From positions 1 to 45,435 of the forward strand of contig NZ_JAAAWO010000017.1 of the NCBI RefSeq assembly GCF_010500895.1: DNA of 45,435 nt. Direction: 5' to 3'. The first letter of the stretch is position 1; every line of letters starts with the position of its first letter. Both the position numbers and the translations under genes were made by a program. Shown piece after piece: positions 1 to 8,833 of this stretch. A model generated the notes under the pieces. It had not been told where the DNA came from. It did not search any database and saw nothing but the letters and a program-made list of their open reading frames with translations. Origin of the DNA: Alteromonas genovensis (GTDB taxonomy: Bacteria > Pseudomonadota > Gammaproteobacteria > Enterobacterales > Alteromonadaceae).

Positions 1-2
1 TC

Positions 3-161
3 GATCAACTGCTTGTAACTCATGGTAACTACTCTTGTTTTTTGGCGATTACAGAGTACCACCAACAGGCAGTTGATCTCTTCTCACCATTTAACCAAGA
101 GTGGTGCACTTATTATCTGAATTCGGGATACAATAAAACGCTCACATTGGATCTAATGTGA
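3..161 (+). CDS. C-terminal fragment of an unidentified protein (cut by window edge)
   Basis: A reading frame is open from the first bases of the window to a TGA at 159-161. It gives about 52 residues, beginning DQLLVTHGNYSCFLAI and ending KTLTLDLM. The composition is protein-like, with alternating hydrophobic residues that suggest beta strands. No start codon is visible, so the gene must begin upstream of the window. It converges with the DUF1826 gene and overlaps its 3' end by about 20 bp. I do not recognise the family. It could be a chance open frame, since only about 160 bases are visible. Confidence 0.4.
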   Translation, partial: DQLLVTHGNYSCFLAITEYHQQAVDLFSPFNQEWCTYYLNSGYNKTLTLDLM

Positions 162-783
162 GTAACACTCTTTTTTCGCCTTTTGCTACAGGACATGAAC
201 GATGCACGGCCCCTAACGACTCATGCCAAGCTTCACCTTTTAGCATACCTACCTCAAACGTATTCATTGTTTGAATGTCGTTGTGTTTGTAGTACATACC
301 AAAATTCGTTTGAGATACGTGCTGCTGACTTTCAGCAAAAGGCGTTGACCGCAATTGCTCTAGCGGAAGCCACTGAGTTCCAGCTCCAATGTACGTGTTT
401 ACAAGGCGTACGGGTATATTATCTCGATGAAAGCTAGGGCACATTGCTGAGGTAAGCGGCACCAGCCGAAGACCCACTTCTTTGCAATCGAACAAACATG
501 TGAGCATGTCGGTCAGTAAATAAATATCTTCGATAACGTCAGCTTTACCATCGTGCTCAGGCAACATAGTGTCTAGTTGCTGCTTAAGGGTATTAACCTC
601 AAACATGGCTTTAATGCCTAACCCTAGCGATGTAAAAACCGCTTCAAAGTAGCCAGTGATAGCATCATTTTTCACTCGCTCCCAAATAGCGACGCTTTTT
701 GTATCGCAGATAATATCGCCAAGTACGATAGGAGACTGTCCACTGCTCCAAGAGCATATATTGTTTTCTTTCAATGCAAGCAT
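142..783 (-). CDS. DUF1826 domain-containing protein, probably zinc-starvation induced
   Basis: A 213-residue protein that matches the DUF1826 family by its C-terminal pattern: a PVRLVNTYIGAGTQWLP stretch, then GMLKGEAW, an HRS motif and a final RVLLTLDP. The biochemical function is not known. From memory, DUF1826 genes occur beside COG0523-type zinc GTPases and in Zur regulons; this was not checked here. The frame stays open upstream to about 1002 and would run into the tRNA gene. I place the start at the ATG at 783 because a G-rich ribosome site (GGGGGCA) precedes it and a probable promoter with a Zur-like box lies at 846-880, inside the upstream extension. It is predicted to be a soluble cytoplasmic protein with no signal peptide from this start. 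Confidence 0.8.
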   Translation of the reverse strand: MLALKENNICSWSSGQSPIVLGDIICDTKSVAIWERVKNDAITGYFEAVFTSLGLGIKAMFEVNTLKQQLDTMLPEHDGKADVIEDIYLLTDMLTCLFDCKEVGLRLVPLTSAMCPSFHRDNIPVRLVNTYIGAGTQWLPLEQLRSTPFAESQQHVSQTNFGMYYKHNDIQTMNTFEVGMLKGEAWHESLGAVHRSCPVAKGEKRVLLTLDPM

Positions 784-845
784 GTTAGTGCCCCCAGGAT
801 GGAAATGGCCGGATAACGCTGACCACTCAAAAACGCCCACAACAA

Positions 846-880
846 TGTTATAACATAACAATAAAGATTTATATTGTAAA
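846..880 (-). promoter_or_regulatory. Putative Zur-box promoter of the DUF1826 gene
   Basis: Read on the minus strand, TTTACA (880-875) and TATGTT (857-852) are separated by 17 bp, a plausible -35/-10 pair. The -10 lies inside TGTTATGTTATAACA (860-846), which differs at one position from the enterobacterial Zur half-site pattern TGTTATAnTATAACA as I remember it. A repressor bound there would block RNA polymerase. The predicted transcript starts about 60 nt before the ATG at 783. The match is by eye. Confidence 0.55.
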
Positions 881-949
881 CGGTGTAACCACTCATAAAT
901 GGCAATGATGAATTTAATTGCGAGCAAAAAGTAAAGGCATGTGAGGAGA

Positions 950-1026
950 TGGCGCACCTGGCGCGATTCGAACGCGCGACCTTCGGCTTCGGAGGCCGAC
1001 ACTCTATCCAGCTGAGCTACAGGTGC
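950..1026 (-). tRNA. tRNA-Arg (anticodon CCG)
   Basis: A 77-nt cloverleaf on the minus strand. The acceptor stem GCACCTG pairs with CAGGTGC. The D arm contains AGCTGGATA. The anticodon stem TCGGC/GCCGA encloses the loop CTCCGAA, giving anticodon CCG, which reads CGG (Arg). The T arm is GCGCG-TTCGAAT-CGCGC. Discriminator G and CCA are encoded, with CCA complementary to TGG at 950-952. The promoter was not resolved. It lies upstream of the DUF1826 gene on the same strand. Confidence 0.97.
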
Positions 1027-1197
1027 TAAAAATGACGTTTGCAGAAATTAATGAATGTTAATAAACACATTAGCAAACGCGGCGTAATGATACTTAGGCC
1101 ATGGGCAGGCATCAACTAGTTTGTTCTTTTCTTTCTATCTAATCGATGTTCGATTGTTAAAAATCCTTACTTTTTATAGGTAATTGGATTCTAATAG

Positions 1198-1225
1198 TTG
1201 TTCAGCCGCCATTTACCGTTATAAT
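1198..1225 (+). promoter_or_regulatory. Putative sigma-70 promoter of the cytochrome gene
   Basis: TTGTTC at 1198-1203 and a consensus TATAAT at 1220-1225 are separated by 16 bp. They lie about 48 bp before the GTG start at 1273. The rest of the 1027-1272 gap holds a loose inverted repeat (CGTTTGC ... GCAAACG, about 1033-1076) and no gene that I can see. Confidence 0.6.
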
Positions 1226-1272
1226 CTGGCCAGTTATATTTTAAACAAATTCATCATTGCCTGGAGACAGAT

Positions 1273-1680
1273 GTGAAATTAAAGACTTGGTTAACTGTTG
1301 CTGCTACGGCGCTAACTATTTTTGCGGCTCAAGCGCAAGAAATGAGTAACGATGAAATTGCAGATCGTATTAAGCCACTTGGTAAAGTACACGTTGCCGG
1401 TGCCGCTGCACAAGGCGATACCGCTGCTGCAGGCGGAGCAAAATCTGGCGAAGATATTTACAACTCTGCATGCGTAGCGTGTCACAGCGCAGGCGTACTT
1501 GGTGCTCCTAAATTTCAGGTAGCCGCTGATTGGCAACCTCGCCTAGACGACCGTGGTCTTGACGGCGTATGGAAAAACGCAATTAACGGTATTAACGCAA
1601 TGCCTCCAATGGGTACGTGTGGAAACTGTTCAGAAGACGATATTAAAGCCGCAATCGAGTATATGATTGAAGGCATTTAA
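1273..1680 (+). CDS. Cytochrome c5-like monohaem periplasmic cytochrome
   Basis: A 135-residue secreted c-type cytochrome that carries electrons in the periplasm. The N-terminus (KLKTWLTVAATALTIFAAQAQ) is a Sec signal peptide cleaved near residue 21. A low-complexity Ala/Gly linker (about residues 41-57) follows. The haem site CVACH is at 67-71 and the likely axial Met is in MPPMG (Met113). Two further cysteines in GTCGNC (116, 119) are typical of the c5 group and probably form a disulphide. Translation appears to start at GTG 1273, since GGAGAC lies just upstream and the ATG at 1271 is out of frame. It stands alone between tRNA-Arg and a c-di-GMP gene. The electron partner cannot be told from this window. 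Confidence 0.88.
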   Translation: MKLKTWLTVAATALTIFAAQAQEMSNDEIADRIKPLGKVHVAGAAAQGDTAAAGGAKSGEDIYNSACVACHSAGVLGAPKFQVAADWQPRLDDRGLDGVWKNAINGINAMPPMGTCGNCSEDDIKAAIEYMIEGI

Positions 1681-1784
1681 ACTGTTAGTTCATAGTTTAA
1701 GCTGTTTGAAAAATTAGCGTTTTTTCGGTGGATGAGGTAAGTTATTCCGCTACATAAAATGTTAGTTTTTTATTGGCGAGTGGA

Positions 1785-4385
1785 ATGTCATCAAATTCGA
1801 CACAATCTGAGCTGTCTGAAGAAGAGCTGCGGGAGCTCATACCGCAGCTTCAACAGCTTACAGATAAGTACAAGCGTGCTGAACGTGTTCAGAAGGCGCT
1901 TTTTGATATTTCAGAGCTCGCCAGTTCAGTTAGTAATCTAAATCACCTCTATACGTCTATTCATGAAATCATTGGCGATTTTATGAATGCAGATAACTTT
2001 TACGTCGCTTTTTACGACCCTGAAAGCAACATTGTCGATTTTTCCTATTTCGTTGATGAATTTGACGAGCAGACGGTGCGTCAGCTTCCTGCGGAATCGT
2101 TAATGGACGGCATGACCGGTTATATTCTTAAGTCGGGTAATCATCTTTTTTACAAGCGTGACGAAGAACATAAGTTTGCTGAAGAACTTGGCTTTAAGCT
2201 AGTCGGCTCTCCCCCTTATGAATTATGCGGCGTTCCACTTAAGCGCGGCAGCCAAGTTATTGGGGCTATGGTTGTGCAAACTTACGATGAAGGTGTGCAC
2301 TACAACCAAGAAGATTTAGAAGTACTGCTATTTGTATCACAGCATATTGTTACCACTGTAGACCGTGTTAAAAACCGTGAGCTAACCGAACGCACCATTC
2401 GTGATAGAACCCGTCAGCTACGAAGAACTAACGATGACTTACAAGAAGAAATTCTTGAACGCCAAAAGGTAGAATCGTTACAACAAGCATTGTTTGAGAT
2501 ATCCGAGCTCGCAGCTAACCTTGAAGGCGACATGAACGTGTTTTATTCAAGTTTACATGAGATTCTTGCAAGGCTGATAAGCGCACCAAACTGCTATATA
2601 GCGATTGTGGATAAGGCTCAAAATAAACTTGAGTTCCCGTATTTTAGTGACATCAACCAAGCAACCATTGACCCTAGACCGCTAAGTCTAGGATTAACAG
2701 AGTTTGTGCTTCGCACGGGACAGGCAGAGCTAATTAACCCACCTCGGGTGCTGCAGCTTGCTGAAAGTGGTGAGCTTGATGTGACTGTGGCGCAGAAAAT
2801 GTTGAAAAGTGCGAACTCCTGGTTGGGCTCTCCACTTGTGGTAGATGGCGATATAGCGGGTGTAATTGCCGTTCAAACCTATGGAAAACACGCCAAGTAC
2901 ACCGCTCGTGATCAAGAGCTTTTACGCTTTGTATCCCACCATATTGCGGTGGCTATGGAGCGCAAAAGTAATACGGAAGCCATTCAACAGTACAACACGC
3001 AACTTGAAGAGCGAGTAAAGGAGCGCACCGCTGAGCTTAATCGCGCCAACTCGTTTTTACAGCAACAAATAGACGAACGTAAAGAGATTGAGCTTAAACT
3101 CATTCACGATGCCCACCACGATTCGCTAACCGACTTGCCAAACCGAGCAATGTTTACAAGCCGCTTAGAACTTGCGGTAGCTAGCAAACAGCGTTACAGC
3201 GAAAATATGTTTGCCGTTTTGTTTATCGACCTAGACCGCTTTAAAGTGATTAACGATACCCTTGGTCACCATGCTGGCGATGAATTTTTAATTGAAGTTT
3301 CTAAGCGCATTGCACTGTGTATTCGAGGCCACGATTTACTGGCTCGATTAGGCGGCGATGAGTTTGTTGTGCTACTCGATAACTTTGATGACAACGCAGA
3401 TGTTGAAGAAGTAGCAAGTCGTATTATCTCCTCAATATCAGAGCCTTTCCTACTTGATGGCCGTGAAATGTATTCCGGTGCGAGTATTGGTATCGCTCAT
3501 TTGGAGCGCTATTACAATAGTGCTGATGAGGTACTGCGCGACGCCGATGCCGCTATGTACCAAGCTAAAACACTTGGCCGCGGACGCTTTGTAATGTTCG
3601 ATAAGAGCATGCGGCAACGCTTAATTGAAGAGCTTGAACTAGAAAACGAATTTAGACGCGCTCTTAGAGACGAAGAGTTTGATTTTTTCTTACAACCCGT
3701 CATCAACCTTATCGACAACAGCATTTTGTATAAGGAAATGTACGTACGCTGGTCGCACCCTACTTACGGTAAAATTGCGAGAGAGCAATTTCGACAAGTA
3801 GCGGATCATAGTGGATTAACTATCGATTTAGATCTCTTCCAGTTAGCTAAGGCATGTGAGCTAATAAAGCGCTTTGAAGACACCGACGAAGCGATTGAGC
3901 GCATAGCTGTTAATGTATCTATTAATCATTTGCTACAACCTTCAATGGTTAATCACATGACCGAGGTTATTGCCGACTCGGGCATTAAAGCAAGTCGATT
4001 AGTGTTTGAGTTCGATGAGAATGATTTGAATCGCCGCTCGCAGTTTATACTGCCAGCCATTAAAAAGTTAAAACGCGCTGGCGTAACGCTGGTACTTGAT
4101 AACTTTGGTAGTGGTTTAGCCTCGCTGAGCTACCTATTTGCCTATCCCTTTGACTTTATTAAAATTGACCATCGATTCGTGAAATCGTTACCAAGGTCTC
4201 AGCGTAACCTCAAACTTATTCAGTCGGTTATGTTAATTTCAGAACACTTAAAGTTTAATGTGATTGCAGAAGGCGTAGATTCGCCCGCTCAGCTTAGTGC
4301 ATTAAACGATATTGAATGTGTATATGGTCAAGGTAAAACACTGCAGCGCGCCGTTGTTTTAGATATGACTAAAGCAACTGACTGA
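1785..4385 (+). CDS. GAF-GAF-GGDEF-EAL cyclic-di-GMP protein with a degenerate EAL domain
   Basis: An 866-residue cytoplasmic protein with no membrane segments. Two GAF domains (about 30-195 and 230-390) are each followed by a charged coiled-coil segment (about 200-235 and 395-440). They are followed by GGDEF (about 445-605) and EAL (about 615-860). The cyclase motif RLGGDEF is intact (GGDEF 523-527), and RGHD five residues earlier fits an inhibitory I-site (RxxD). In the EAL domain the signature reads EMY (Glu651) instead of EAL, and the metal-binding pair usually DD in DDFGTG is DN (Asp772, Asn773, in LDNFGSG). It is therefore probably a cyclase whose EAL domain is inactive or regulatory. 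I prefer ATG 1785 over the in-frame TTG at 1773, which lacks a ribosome site. It converges with rep. Confidence 0.88.
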   Translation: MSSNSTQSELSEEELRELIPQLQQLTDKYKRAERVQKALFDISELASSVSNLNHLYTSIHEIIGDFMNADNFYVAFYDPESNIVDFSYFVDEFDEQTVRQLPAESLMDGMTGYILKSGNHLFYKRDEEHKFAEELGFKLVGSPPYELCGVPLKRGSQVIGAMVVQTYDEGVHYNQEDLEVLLFVSQHIVTTVDRVKNRELTERTIRDRTRQLRRTNDDLQEEILERQKVESLQQALFEISELAANLEGDMNVFYSSLHEILARLISAPNCYIAIVDKAQNKLEFPYFSDINQATIDPRPLSLGLTEFVLRTGQAELINPPRVLQLAESGELDVTVAQKMLKSANSWLGSPLVVDGDIAGVIAVQTYGKHAKYTARDQELLRFVSHHIAVAMERKSNTEAIQQYNTQLEERVKERTAELNRANSFLQQQIDERKEIELKLIHDAHHDSLTDLPNRAMFTSRLELAVASKQRYSENMFAVLFIDLDRFKVINDTLGHHAGDEFLIEVSKRIALCIRGHDLLARLGGDEFVVLLDNFDDNADVEEVASRIISSISEPFLLDGREMYSGASIGIAHLERYYNSADEVLRDADAAMYQAKTLGRGRFVMFDKSMRQRLIEELELENEFRRALRDEEFDFFLQPVINLIDNSILYKEMYVRWSHPTYGKIAREQFRQVADHSGLTIDLDLFQLAKACELIKRFEDTDEAIERIAVNVSINHLLQPSMVNHMTEVIADSGIKASRLVFEFDENDLNRRSQFILPAIKKLKRAGVTLVLDNFGSGLASLSYLFAYPFDFIKIDHRFVKSLPRSQRNLKLIQSVMLISEHLKFNVIAEGVDSPAQLSALNDIECVYGQGKTLQRAVVLDMTKATD

Positions 4386-4421
4386 GCCCCGCAAAGTTAG
4401 TTAGTAAGCGCTCACATTACA

Positions 4422-6437
4422 CTACTTTTTGCCCAAAATATCTCTTAGGTTTGCAATACCCACCTGAGCCTTTTGTTGACGCTCTTCTTTAGACGCTTTG
4501 GGCTTTTGATTTTCCCATTGAATATCATCTGGCGGCAGTTCGAACAAGAACCGGCTGGGCTCTGGCTGAATCACCTCACCAAACTGCCTGCGCTCTTTCG
4601 CTAAACTAAATATTAACTCTCGTTGCGCCCGCGTTATGCCTACGTAGGCTAATCGTCGCTCTTCTTCTACATTGTCTTCATCTACACTGCTTTGATGGGG
4701 TAACAATCCCTCTTCCATTCCCACAAGAAACACAATAGGAAACTCTAGTCCTTTTGAGGCGTGCAACGTCATTAGCTGAACTTGGTCGCTTTCACCATCT
4801 TCTTCGCCACGCTCCATCATATCGCGAAGTATGAGACGATTTACTACCTCTGTGAGGGTCATCGGAGCATCAAGGTCGTTACCCTCAAGCATATCGGTAA
4901 CCCAGCCAAAAAGTGTACTTACATTGGCCATGGCCATTTCAGCAGCTTTAGGACTTGCGCTCGACTCGTAAAGCCACTCTTCATAACCCATCGTACGTAT
5001 CATGCTCCTTACTGCATCTGCCGTGTTGCCGCGCTCTGTATTATCAGATAGCTCTACGACCCATCGGGCAAAACCCGACACCGAATGAAACGCTTTATCG
5101 GGCAATACGCTGTTTAGGTTGCTGTGTGTTGCAGCCTCAAACATGGACACACCCAGGCTATTTGCAAAATTGCCGAGTTTTTCCAGTGTGGCTCGGCCAA
5201 TACCGCGACCCGGAGTGTTGATAATACGCAGCAGTGCATTGTCATCGTCTTGATTCACCAACAGCCTCAAGTACGCCATGATGTCTTTCACTTCGGTGCG
5301 CCCAAAGAACGACATGCCTCCACTTATTTTGTAAGGAATGCGGTTGCTCATTAGTAGTTTTTCGAACAAACGACTTTGGTGATTACCACGGTATAATATA
5401 GCGTAATCTTTGAACTTGGTTCGGTTCATAAATTTATGGGCTAATAGCTCTGCTATCACGCGCTCAGCTTCATGTTCTTCGTTTTTGGCTTCAATAACTT
5501 TTAACGTTTCACCGTAGTGAAGTTCTGAAAACAAGGTTTTATCGAATAAATGGGGGTTGTTCTGAATTAAGATATTCGCGCAATGCAGTATACGCCCCGA
5601 AGAGCGATAGTTTTGCTGCAGCTTAATAACGTTTAAACGGGGAAAGTCTTTTTGCAATAAATTCAGGTTTTGTGGCTTGGCCCCACGCCAAGAATAAATA
5701 GATTGGTCGTCATCGCCTACCACGGTAAAACGAGAGCGCTCACCAACAAGTAGCTTCACCAATTCATACTGACTGGTGTTGGTATCTTGATACTCATCAA
5801 CCAGTAGGTAACGTATTTTGTTTTGCCACTTGGCTCGAACTTCCTCGTTTGTTTTCAATAACAACGTAGGTAATAAGATAAGATCGTCAAAGTCCAAGGC
5901 ATTATAGGCTTTTAAATTGTCTTGATAGCGTCTATAGGCCTGCGCAAACTCTTGCTCGCCAGTGCTCTGAGCTTGCTTTAATAAGGCATCGGGCAGCACC
6001 AAATCGTTTTTCCAATTTGAAATACAGCTTTGCAATAGCTTCAACTGGTCTTTATCACCGTCTAAGGTGTCGGCGGTAAGGTCGGTTAAAAGAGAAAGAG
6101 AGTCTTTGTCATCAAATAAGGAAAAGCCTGGCTTTAGCCCTAAGTCTTTCACGTGAGATTTAATAATATTTAGACCAAGGGTGTGAAACGTTGAAACCTT
6201 AAGTCCTCGCGCCTCTGGCTTGCCTAAGGTTTGCGCCACCCGCTCTTTCATCTCTCGTGCTGCTTTATTGGTAAAGGTTACTGCTGCGATATAGCGAGCA
6301 GGCATGTCACAGTTTCTAACTAAATGAGCTATCTTGTTGGTGATTACACGAGTTTTACCACTGCCTGCTCCGGCTAATACTAAGCATGGGCCCGATACGA
6401 AAGTAACGGCAGACTCTTGAGCTTCATTTAGTTTCAT
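4422..6437 (-). CDS. rep: ATP-dependent DNA helicase Rep
   Basis: A 671-residue superfamily 1A 3'-5' helicase; E. coli Rep has 673 residues. It unwinds DNA and clears proteins ahead of the replication fork. Visible motifs are Walker A GAGSGKT (23-29), Walker B DEYQDTN (214-220), [12 protein letters not shown] (motif III, from 241), QNYRSS (motif IV), [12 protein letters not shown] (motif V) and YVGITRAQ (motif VI). The C-terminus is Rep-like, and the protein is shorter than UvrD, which supports Rep over UvrD or PcrA. It diverges from ubiK, with a 119-bp gap holding both promoters, and converges with the GGDEF gene. Confidence 0.95.
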   Translation of the reverse strand: MKLNEAQESAVTFVSGPCLVLAGAGSGKTRVITNKIAHLVRNCDMPARYIAAVTFTNKAAREMKERVAQTLGKPEARGLKVSTFHTLGLNIIKSHVKDLGLKPGFSLFDDKDSLSLLTDLTADTLDGDKDQLKLLQSCISNWKNDLVLPDALLKQAQSTGEQEFAQAYRRYQDNLKAYNALDFDDLILLPTLLLKTNEEVRAKWQNKIRYLLVDEYQDTNTSQYELVKLLVGERSRFTVVGDDDQSIYSWRGAKPQNLNLLQKDFPRLNVIKLQQNYRSSGRILHCANILIQNNPHLFDKTLFSELHYGETLKVIEAKNEEHEAERVIAELLAHKFMNRTKFKDYAILYRGNHQSRLFEKLLMSNRIPYKISGGMSFFGRTEVKDIMAYLRLLVNQDDDNALLRIINTPGRGIGRATLEKLGNFANSLGVSMFEAATHSNLNSVLPDKAFHSVSGFARWVVELSDNTERGNTADAVRSMIRTMGYEEWLYESSASPKAAEMAMANVSTLFGWVTDMLEGNDLDAPMTLTEVVNRLILRDMMERGEEDGESDQVQLMTLHASKGLEFPIVFLVGMEEGLLPHQSSVDEDNVEEERRLAYVGITRAQRELIFSLAKERRQFGEVIQPEPSRFLFELPPDDIQWENQKPKASKEERQQKAQVGIANLRDILGKK

Positions 6438-6556
6438 TTTTTTCCTAAAACAGGGTTAACAGGCAGTACATGCATAGTTCGTAGTTTTGATTGCATGTCG
6501 TGTCGATACCGATAGAATAGTGACACTATTTGAGCTGCGTATTATAAGGGAAATCC

Positions 6557-6805
6557 ATGTTGGATCCGAAAAAACTCGAAGATTTGGCTAAACAGATTGC
6601 TGATGCCGTTCCACCGGGCGTAAAAAATATGGCCGAAGGCGCAGAAACACGAGTTAAAACTGTGTTGCAGTCTCAGCTTTCTAAACTCGACTTGGTGACT
6701 CGTGAAGAGTTTGATATTCAAAGCCAGGTGCTGATTAGAACTCGCGAAAAGCTAGAGGCGATGGAAGCTCGTATTGCCGAGCTTGAAACCAAACTTAATG
6801 GCTAA
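6557..6805 (+). CDS. ubiK: Ubiquinone biosynthesis accessory factor UbiK
   Basis: An 82-residue BMFP-domain protein (formerly YqiC) that in Enterobacteria helps assemble the soluble Ubi complex and binds lipid. The N-terminal half starts LDPKKLEDLAKQIADAVPPG, predicted amphipathic. The C-terminal half (about 40-80, REEFDIQSQVLIRTREKLEA onwards) is a coiled coil that trimerises in known members. The ribosome site AAGGGAAATCC precedes the ATG. Its proximity to ubiA and ubiC (convergent, sharing a terminator) supports a quinone role. Confidence 0.92.
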   Translation: MLDPKKLEDLAKQIADAVPPGVKNMAEGAETRVKTVLQSQLSKLDLVTREEFDIQSQVLIRTREKLEAMEARIAELETKLNG

Positions 6806-6837
6806 TAGCCTAGACAGCCAATAATCTCGATGTACAC

Positions 6838-6863
6838 AAAGGCACTTTTTAGTGCCTTTTTTA
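6838..6863. terminator. Bidirectional intrinsic terminator between ubiK and ubiA
   Basis: AAAGGCACT-TTTT-AGTGCCTTTTTT forms a stem of about 8-9 bp with a short loop. It has a T run on the plus strand and an A run, giving a T run, on the minus strand. It ends ubiK (+) and the ubiC-ubiA transcript (-). Confidence 0.85.
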
Positions 6864-6880
6864 TGGTTCACTGACTTTAG

Positions 6881-7741
6881 CTAATAAAGCAGGTAGTTAA
6901 CCGCCAATCCTACGGTAATTGATAAGCCCACTAAATGGTTTTCTAAAAACGCGGTAAAGCAGCCATCTCGTTGTTTTCGCTTAATAAATTGATACTGCCT
7001 GACACACAGAAGCGCTGCAAATAACACCGCTACAAAATAAGGCCATGCCGCCTCAATGGTTAAGCCAACACACCATAAAGTCACCAGTGTAAAAACCTGC
7101 AGCGCCATCACAATCATTACATCGTACTGACCGAACAATATGGCGGAAGACTTTACGCCTATCTTAAGGTCGTCATCTCTATCGACCATGGCGTACATAG
7201 TGTCGTAGGCCACTGTCCAGGTAAGATTTGCGATAAATAACCACCAGCCATAAGCGGGTACAGTTTCTAAAACCGCCATAAACGCCATTGGAATAGCCCA
7301 GCCAAATGCAGCACCAAGTACCACCTGCGGCAGGTGCGTGTAGCGTTTCATAAATGGGTATGATGCGGCCAGCAGCAGCGCCACAACCGACAGTGCGATA
7401 GTCTGCCAATTGAGAAATAACACGAGCACAAACGCGATACCTATTAATAGCGCAAACAGCTGCAATGCTTGCTTAGCAGTTACCTCACCAGTAGCAAGAG
7501 GGCGTGTGGCAGTGCGCTTAACACTGCCATCAACTTTTCTATCTGCATAGTCGTTAATAACGCATCCCGCACAGCGCATAACAACAACACCAGCAATAAA
7601 AATAGCGGCTATATCAAGGGCTGGCATACCTTGTGAGGCAATAAGCAGTGCCCATAATGTGGGCCACAGTAAAAGGTAAAACCCGATGGGTTTGTCTAGG
7701 CGCATTAGGCGGGCATAAGCGCCCCAGTTGTGCTGTGTCAT
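6881..7741 (-). CDS. ubiA: 4-hydroxybenzoate polyprenyltransferase UbiA
   Basis: A 286-residue integral inner-membrane enzyme that prenylates 4-hydroxybenzoate, the first membrane step of ubiquinone synthesis. Both Asp-rich motifs are present: NDYADRKVD (Asn63, Asp64, Asp67, Asp71) and YDTMYAMVDRDDD (Asp180, Asp187 onward), which bind Mg-diphosphate. About eight or nine hydrophobic segments are visible. Length is normal (E. coli 290). The ATG overlaps the ubiC stop by 4 bp (ATGA), so translation is probably coupled to the preceding chorismate lyase, which makes its substrate. Confidence 0.96.
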   Translation of the reverse strand: MTQHNWGAYARLMRLDKPIGFYLLLWPTLWALLIASQGMPALDIAAIFIAGVVVMRCAGCVINDYADRKVDGSVKRTATRPLATGEVTAKQALQLFALLIGIAFVLVLFLNWQTIALSVVALLLAASYPFMKRYTHLPQVVLGAAFGWAIPMAFMAVLETVPAYGWWLFIANLTWTVAYDTMYAMVDRDDDLKIGVKSSAILFGQYDVMIVMALQVFTLVTLWCVGLTIEAAWPYFVAVLFAALLCVRQYQFIKRKQRDGCFTAFLENHLVGLSITVGLAVNYLLY

Positions 7742-8349
7742 ACTCTCGTTTCTCTTTTTATCACCTGTTTCTGCCCTTCATTTTGCGCGTAGGCCGGAGA
7801 GCCAGGAAGGAACACTTCTGCAACAATCAAATGATGCGACTCAAAGGTAAACACAGACCGCCTACCCCACAAGTTTTGCTTTGTATCGTTCTTTAACTGC
7901 GAGTCTGATGGTTCAGCTAGGTGCTGAGAAAACTGCTCAAAAGGTAGCGTACACACTTGAAACTCAGAGCGTATAAACCGCTTATCGTTGAACAATCGTT
8001 TGCCTAATGGCTCACTGCCTAAGTTAGATAGCTCTGCTTCGATAATAGCTTGAGGGATGACTGAGCGTGCAAATACCCAAGGCTGTTCATCACCACACAA
8101 TACAATCTCTCGTATTTGATAGGTTGTTTGGCCGTTCGCTTGTAATAAGAATAACTCAGTGCTGTGAGGCTCTAACGTTTGCTGGCCTAACAGTTGGAGC
8201 GAAAATTCACCGCAGGCCGATTGCACCCTTTCGGTTAACGAGCCAGTATCTAACAACCAGCCTTTTAGCGTTGGCTCAGGTATGTTTGCTTCTGCTAAGG
8301 AAAGCCAATTAACGGCAAGACCAACGGGAAAGTCGGCGGTAAGACTCAC
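7738..8349 (-). CDS. ubiC: Chorismate pyruvate-lyase UbiC
   Basis: A 203-residue soluble enzyme converting chorismate to 4-hydroxybenzoate and pyruvate. Family features are DTGSLTERVQ (about 34-43), the REIVLCGDEQPWVFARSVIP block carrying the conserved active-site Arg, and GKRLFNDKRFIRSEF with the catalytic Glu near the end. The frame begins with GTG at 8349, preceded by GGGTG about 7 nt upstream. It is first in a two-gene ubiC-ubiA operon. At 203 residues it is longer than the E. coli protein (about 165); the extra is mainly in the C-terminal half. Confidence 0.93.
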   Translation of the reverse strand: MSLTADFPVGLAVNWLSLAEANIPEPTLKGWLLDTGSLTERVQSACGEFSLQLLGQQTLEPHSTELFLLQANGQTTYQIREIVLCGDEQPWVFARSVIPQAIIEAELSNLGSEPLGKRLFNDKRFIRSEFQVCTLPFEQFSQHLAEPSDSQLKNDTKQNLWGRRSVFTFESHHLIVAEVFLPGSPAYAQNEGQKQVIKRETRV

Positions 8350-8541
8350 TTTAAAGCACCCATTTACAAAGACTCACTGTACAAAACCTACTAGAAAAAA
8401 CTCACTGCTGGCGCCATTCACACAGCTTCTGAACTGGCAACATCATAACATTTATTTTTGCGCTGTAATCTTCAGGAAAAGCTAAACTGTATATTTCCAT
8501 CACTTTGATTGTAAGCCTTTGGCAGACATTTTTTGCTTATT

Positions 8542-8739
8542 AACCTGAATCCTGTTTAAAGAATGGTGCAAGCATTTGTTCTATAAAATATAAATTAAAA
8601 TTTCAAACTCAGTACTGCTAGAAATGCGAAGTGCAAGGCGCAAAAGTCACGTACTAGTTGTTCTATTACTTACTTTTGCAACGCAGTAATTCGCGTTTCT
8701 AGTGGTGCTGAGCGCCGTTTCTTAAACAGGATTCAGGTT
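8542..8739. repeat. 198-bp palindromic element with 18-bp perfect terminal inverted repeats
   Basis: AACCTGAATCCTGTTTAA (8542-8559) recurs as its exact reverse complement at 8722-8739. Inside, a second imperfect inverted pair (CTAGAAATGCGA... about 8618-8647 against ...TCGCGTTTCTAG about 8672-8702) would fold into one long hairpin. No open frame is present. It fills most of the 484-bp gap between ubiC and the FliL-like gene. A separate small hairpin (TACTAC ... GTAGTG, about 8752-8769) follows. It looks like a MITE or large intergenic repeat; no target duplication is evident. Confidence 0.75.
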
Positions 8740-8833
8740 TATTAAGATGCGTACTACTTTTGCAGTAGTGCGTTTAACCTCAGCTTTGCTACAATAAGGC
8801 TGATTTTAACTTATCCTTTTTTCGGTTCTTACC

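Noticed and set aside
3..78. 10-bp perfect inverted repeat GATCAACTGC ... GCAGTTGATC as a mobile-element end
   Set aside because: It lies inside a plausible coding frame, is short, and has no other element features.
784..1002. N-terminal extension of the DUF1826 frame, adding about 73 residues with a hydrophobic stretch
   Set aside because: It runs into the tRNA-Arg gene and across the probable promoter, and a good ribosome site exists at 783.
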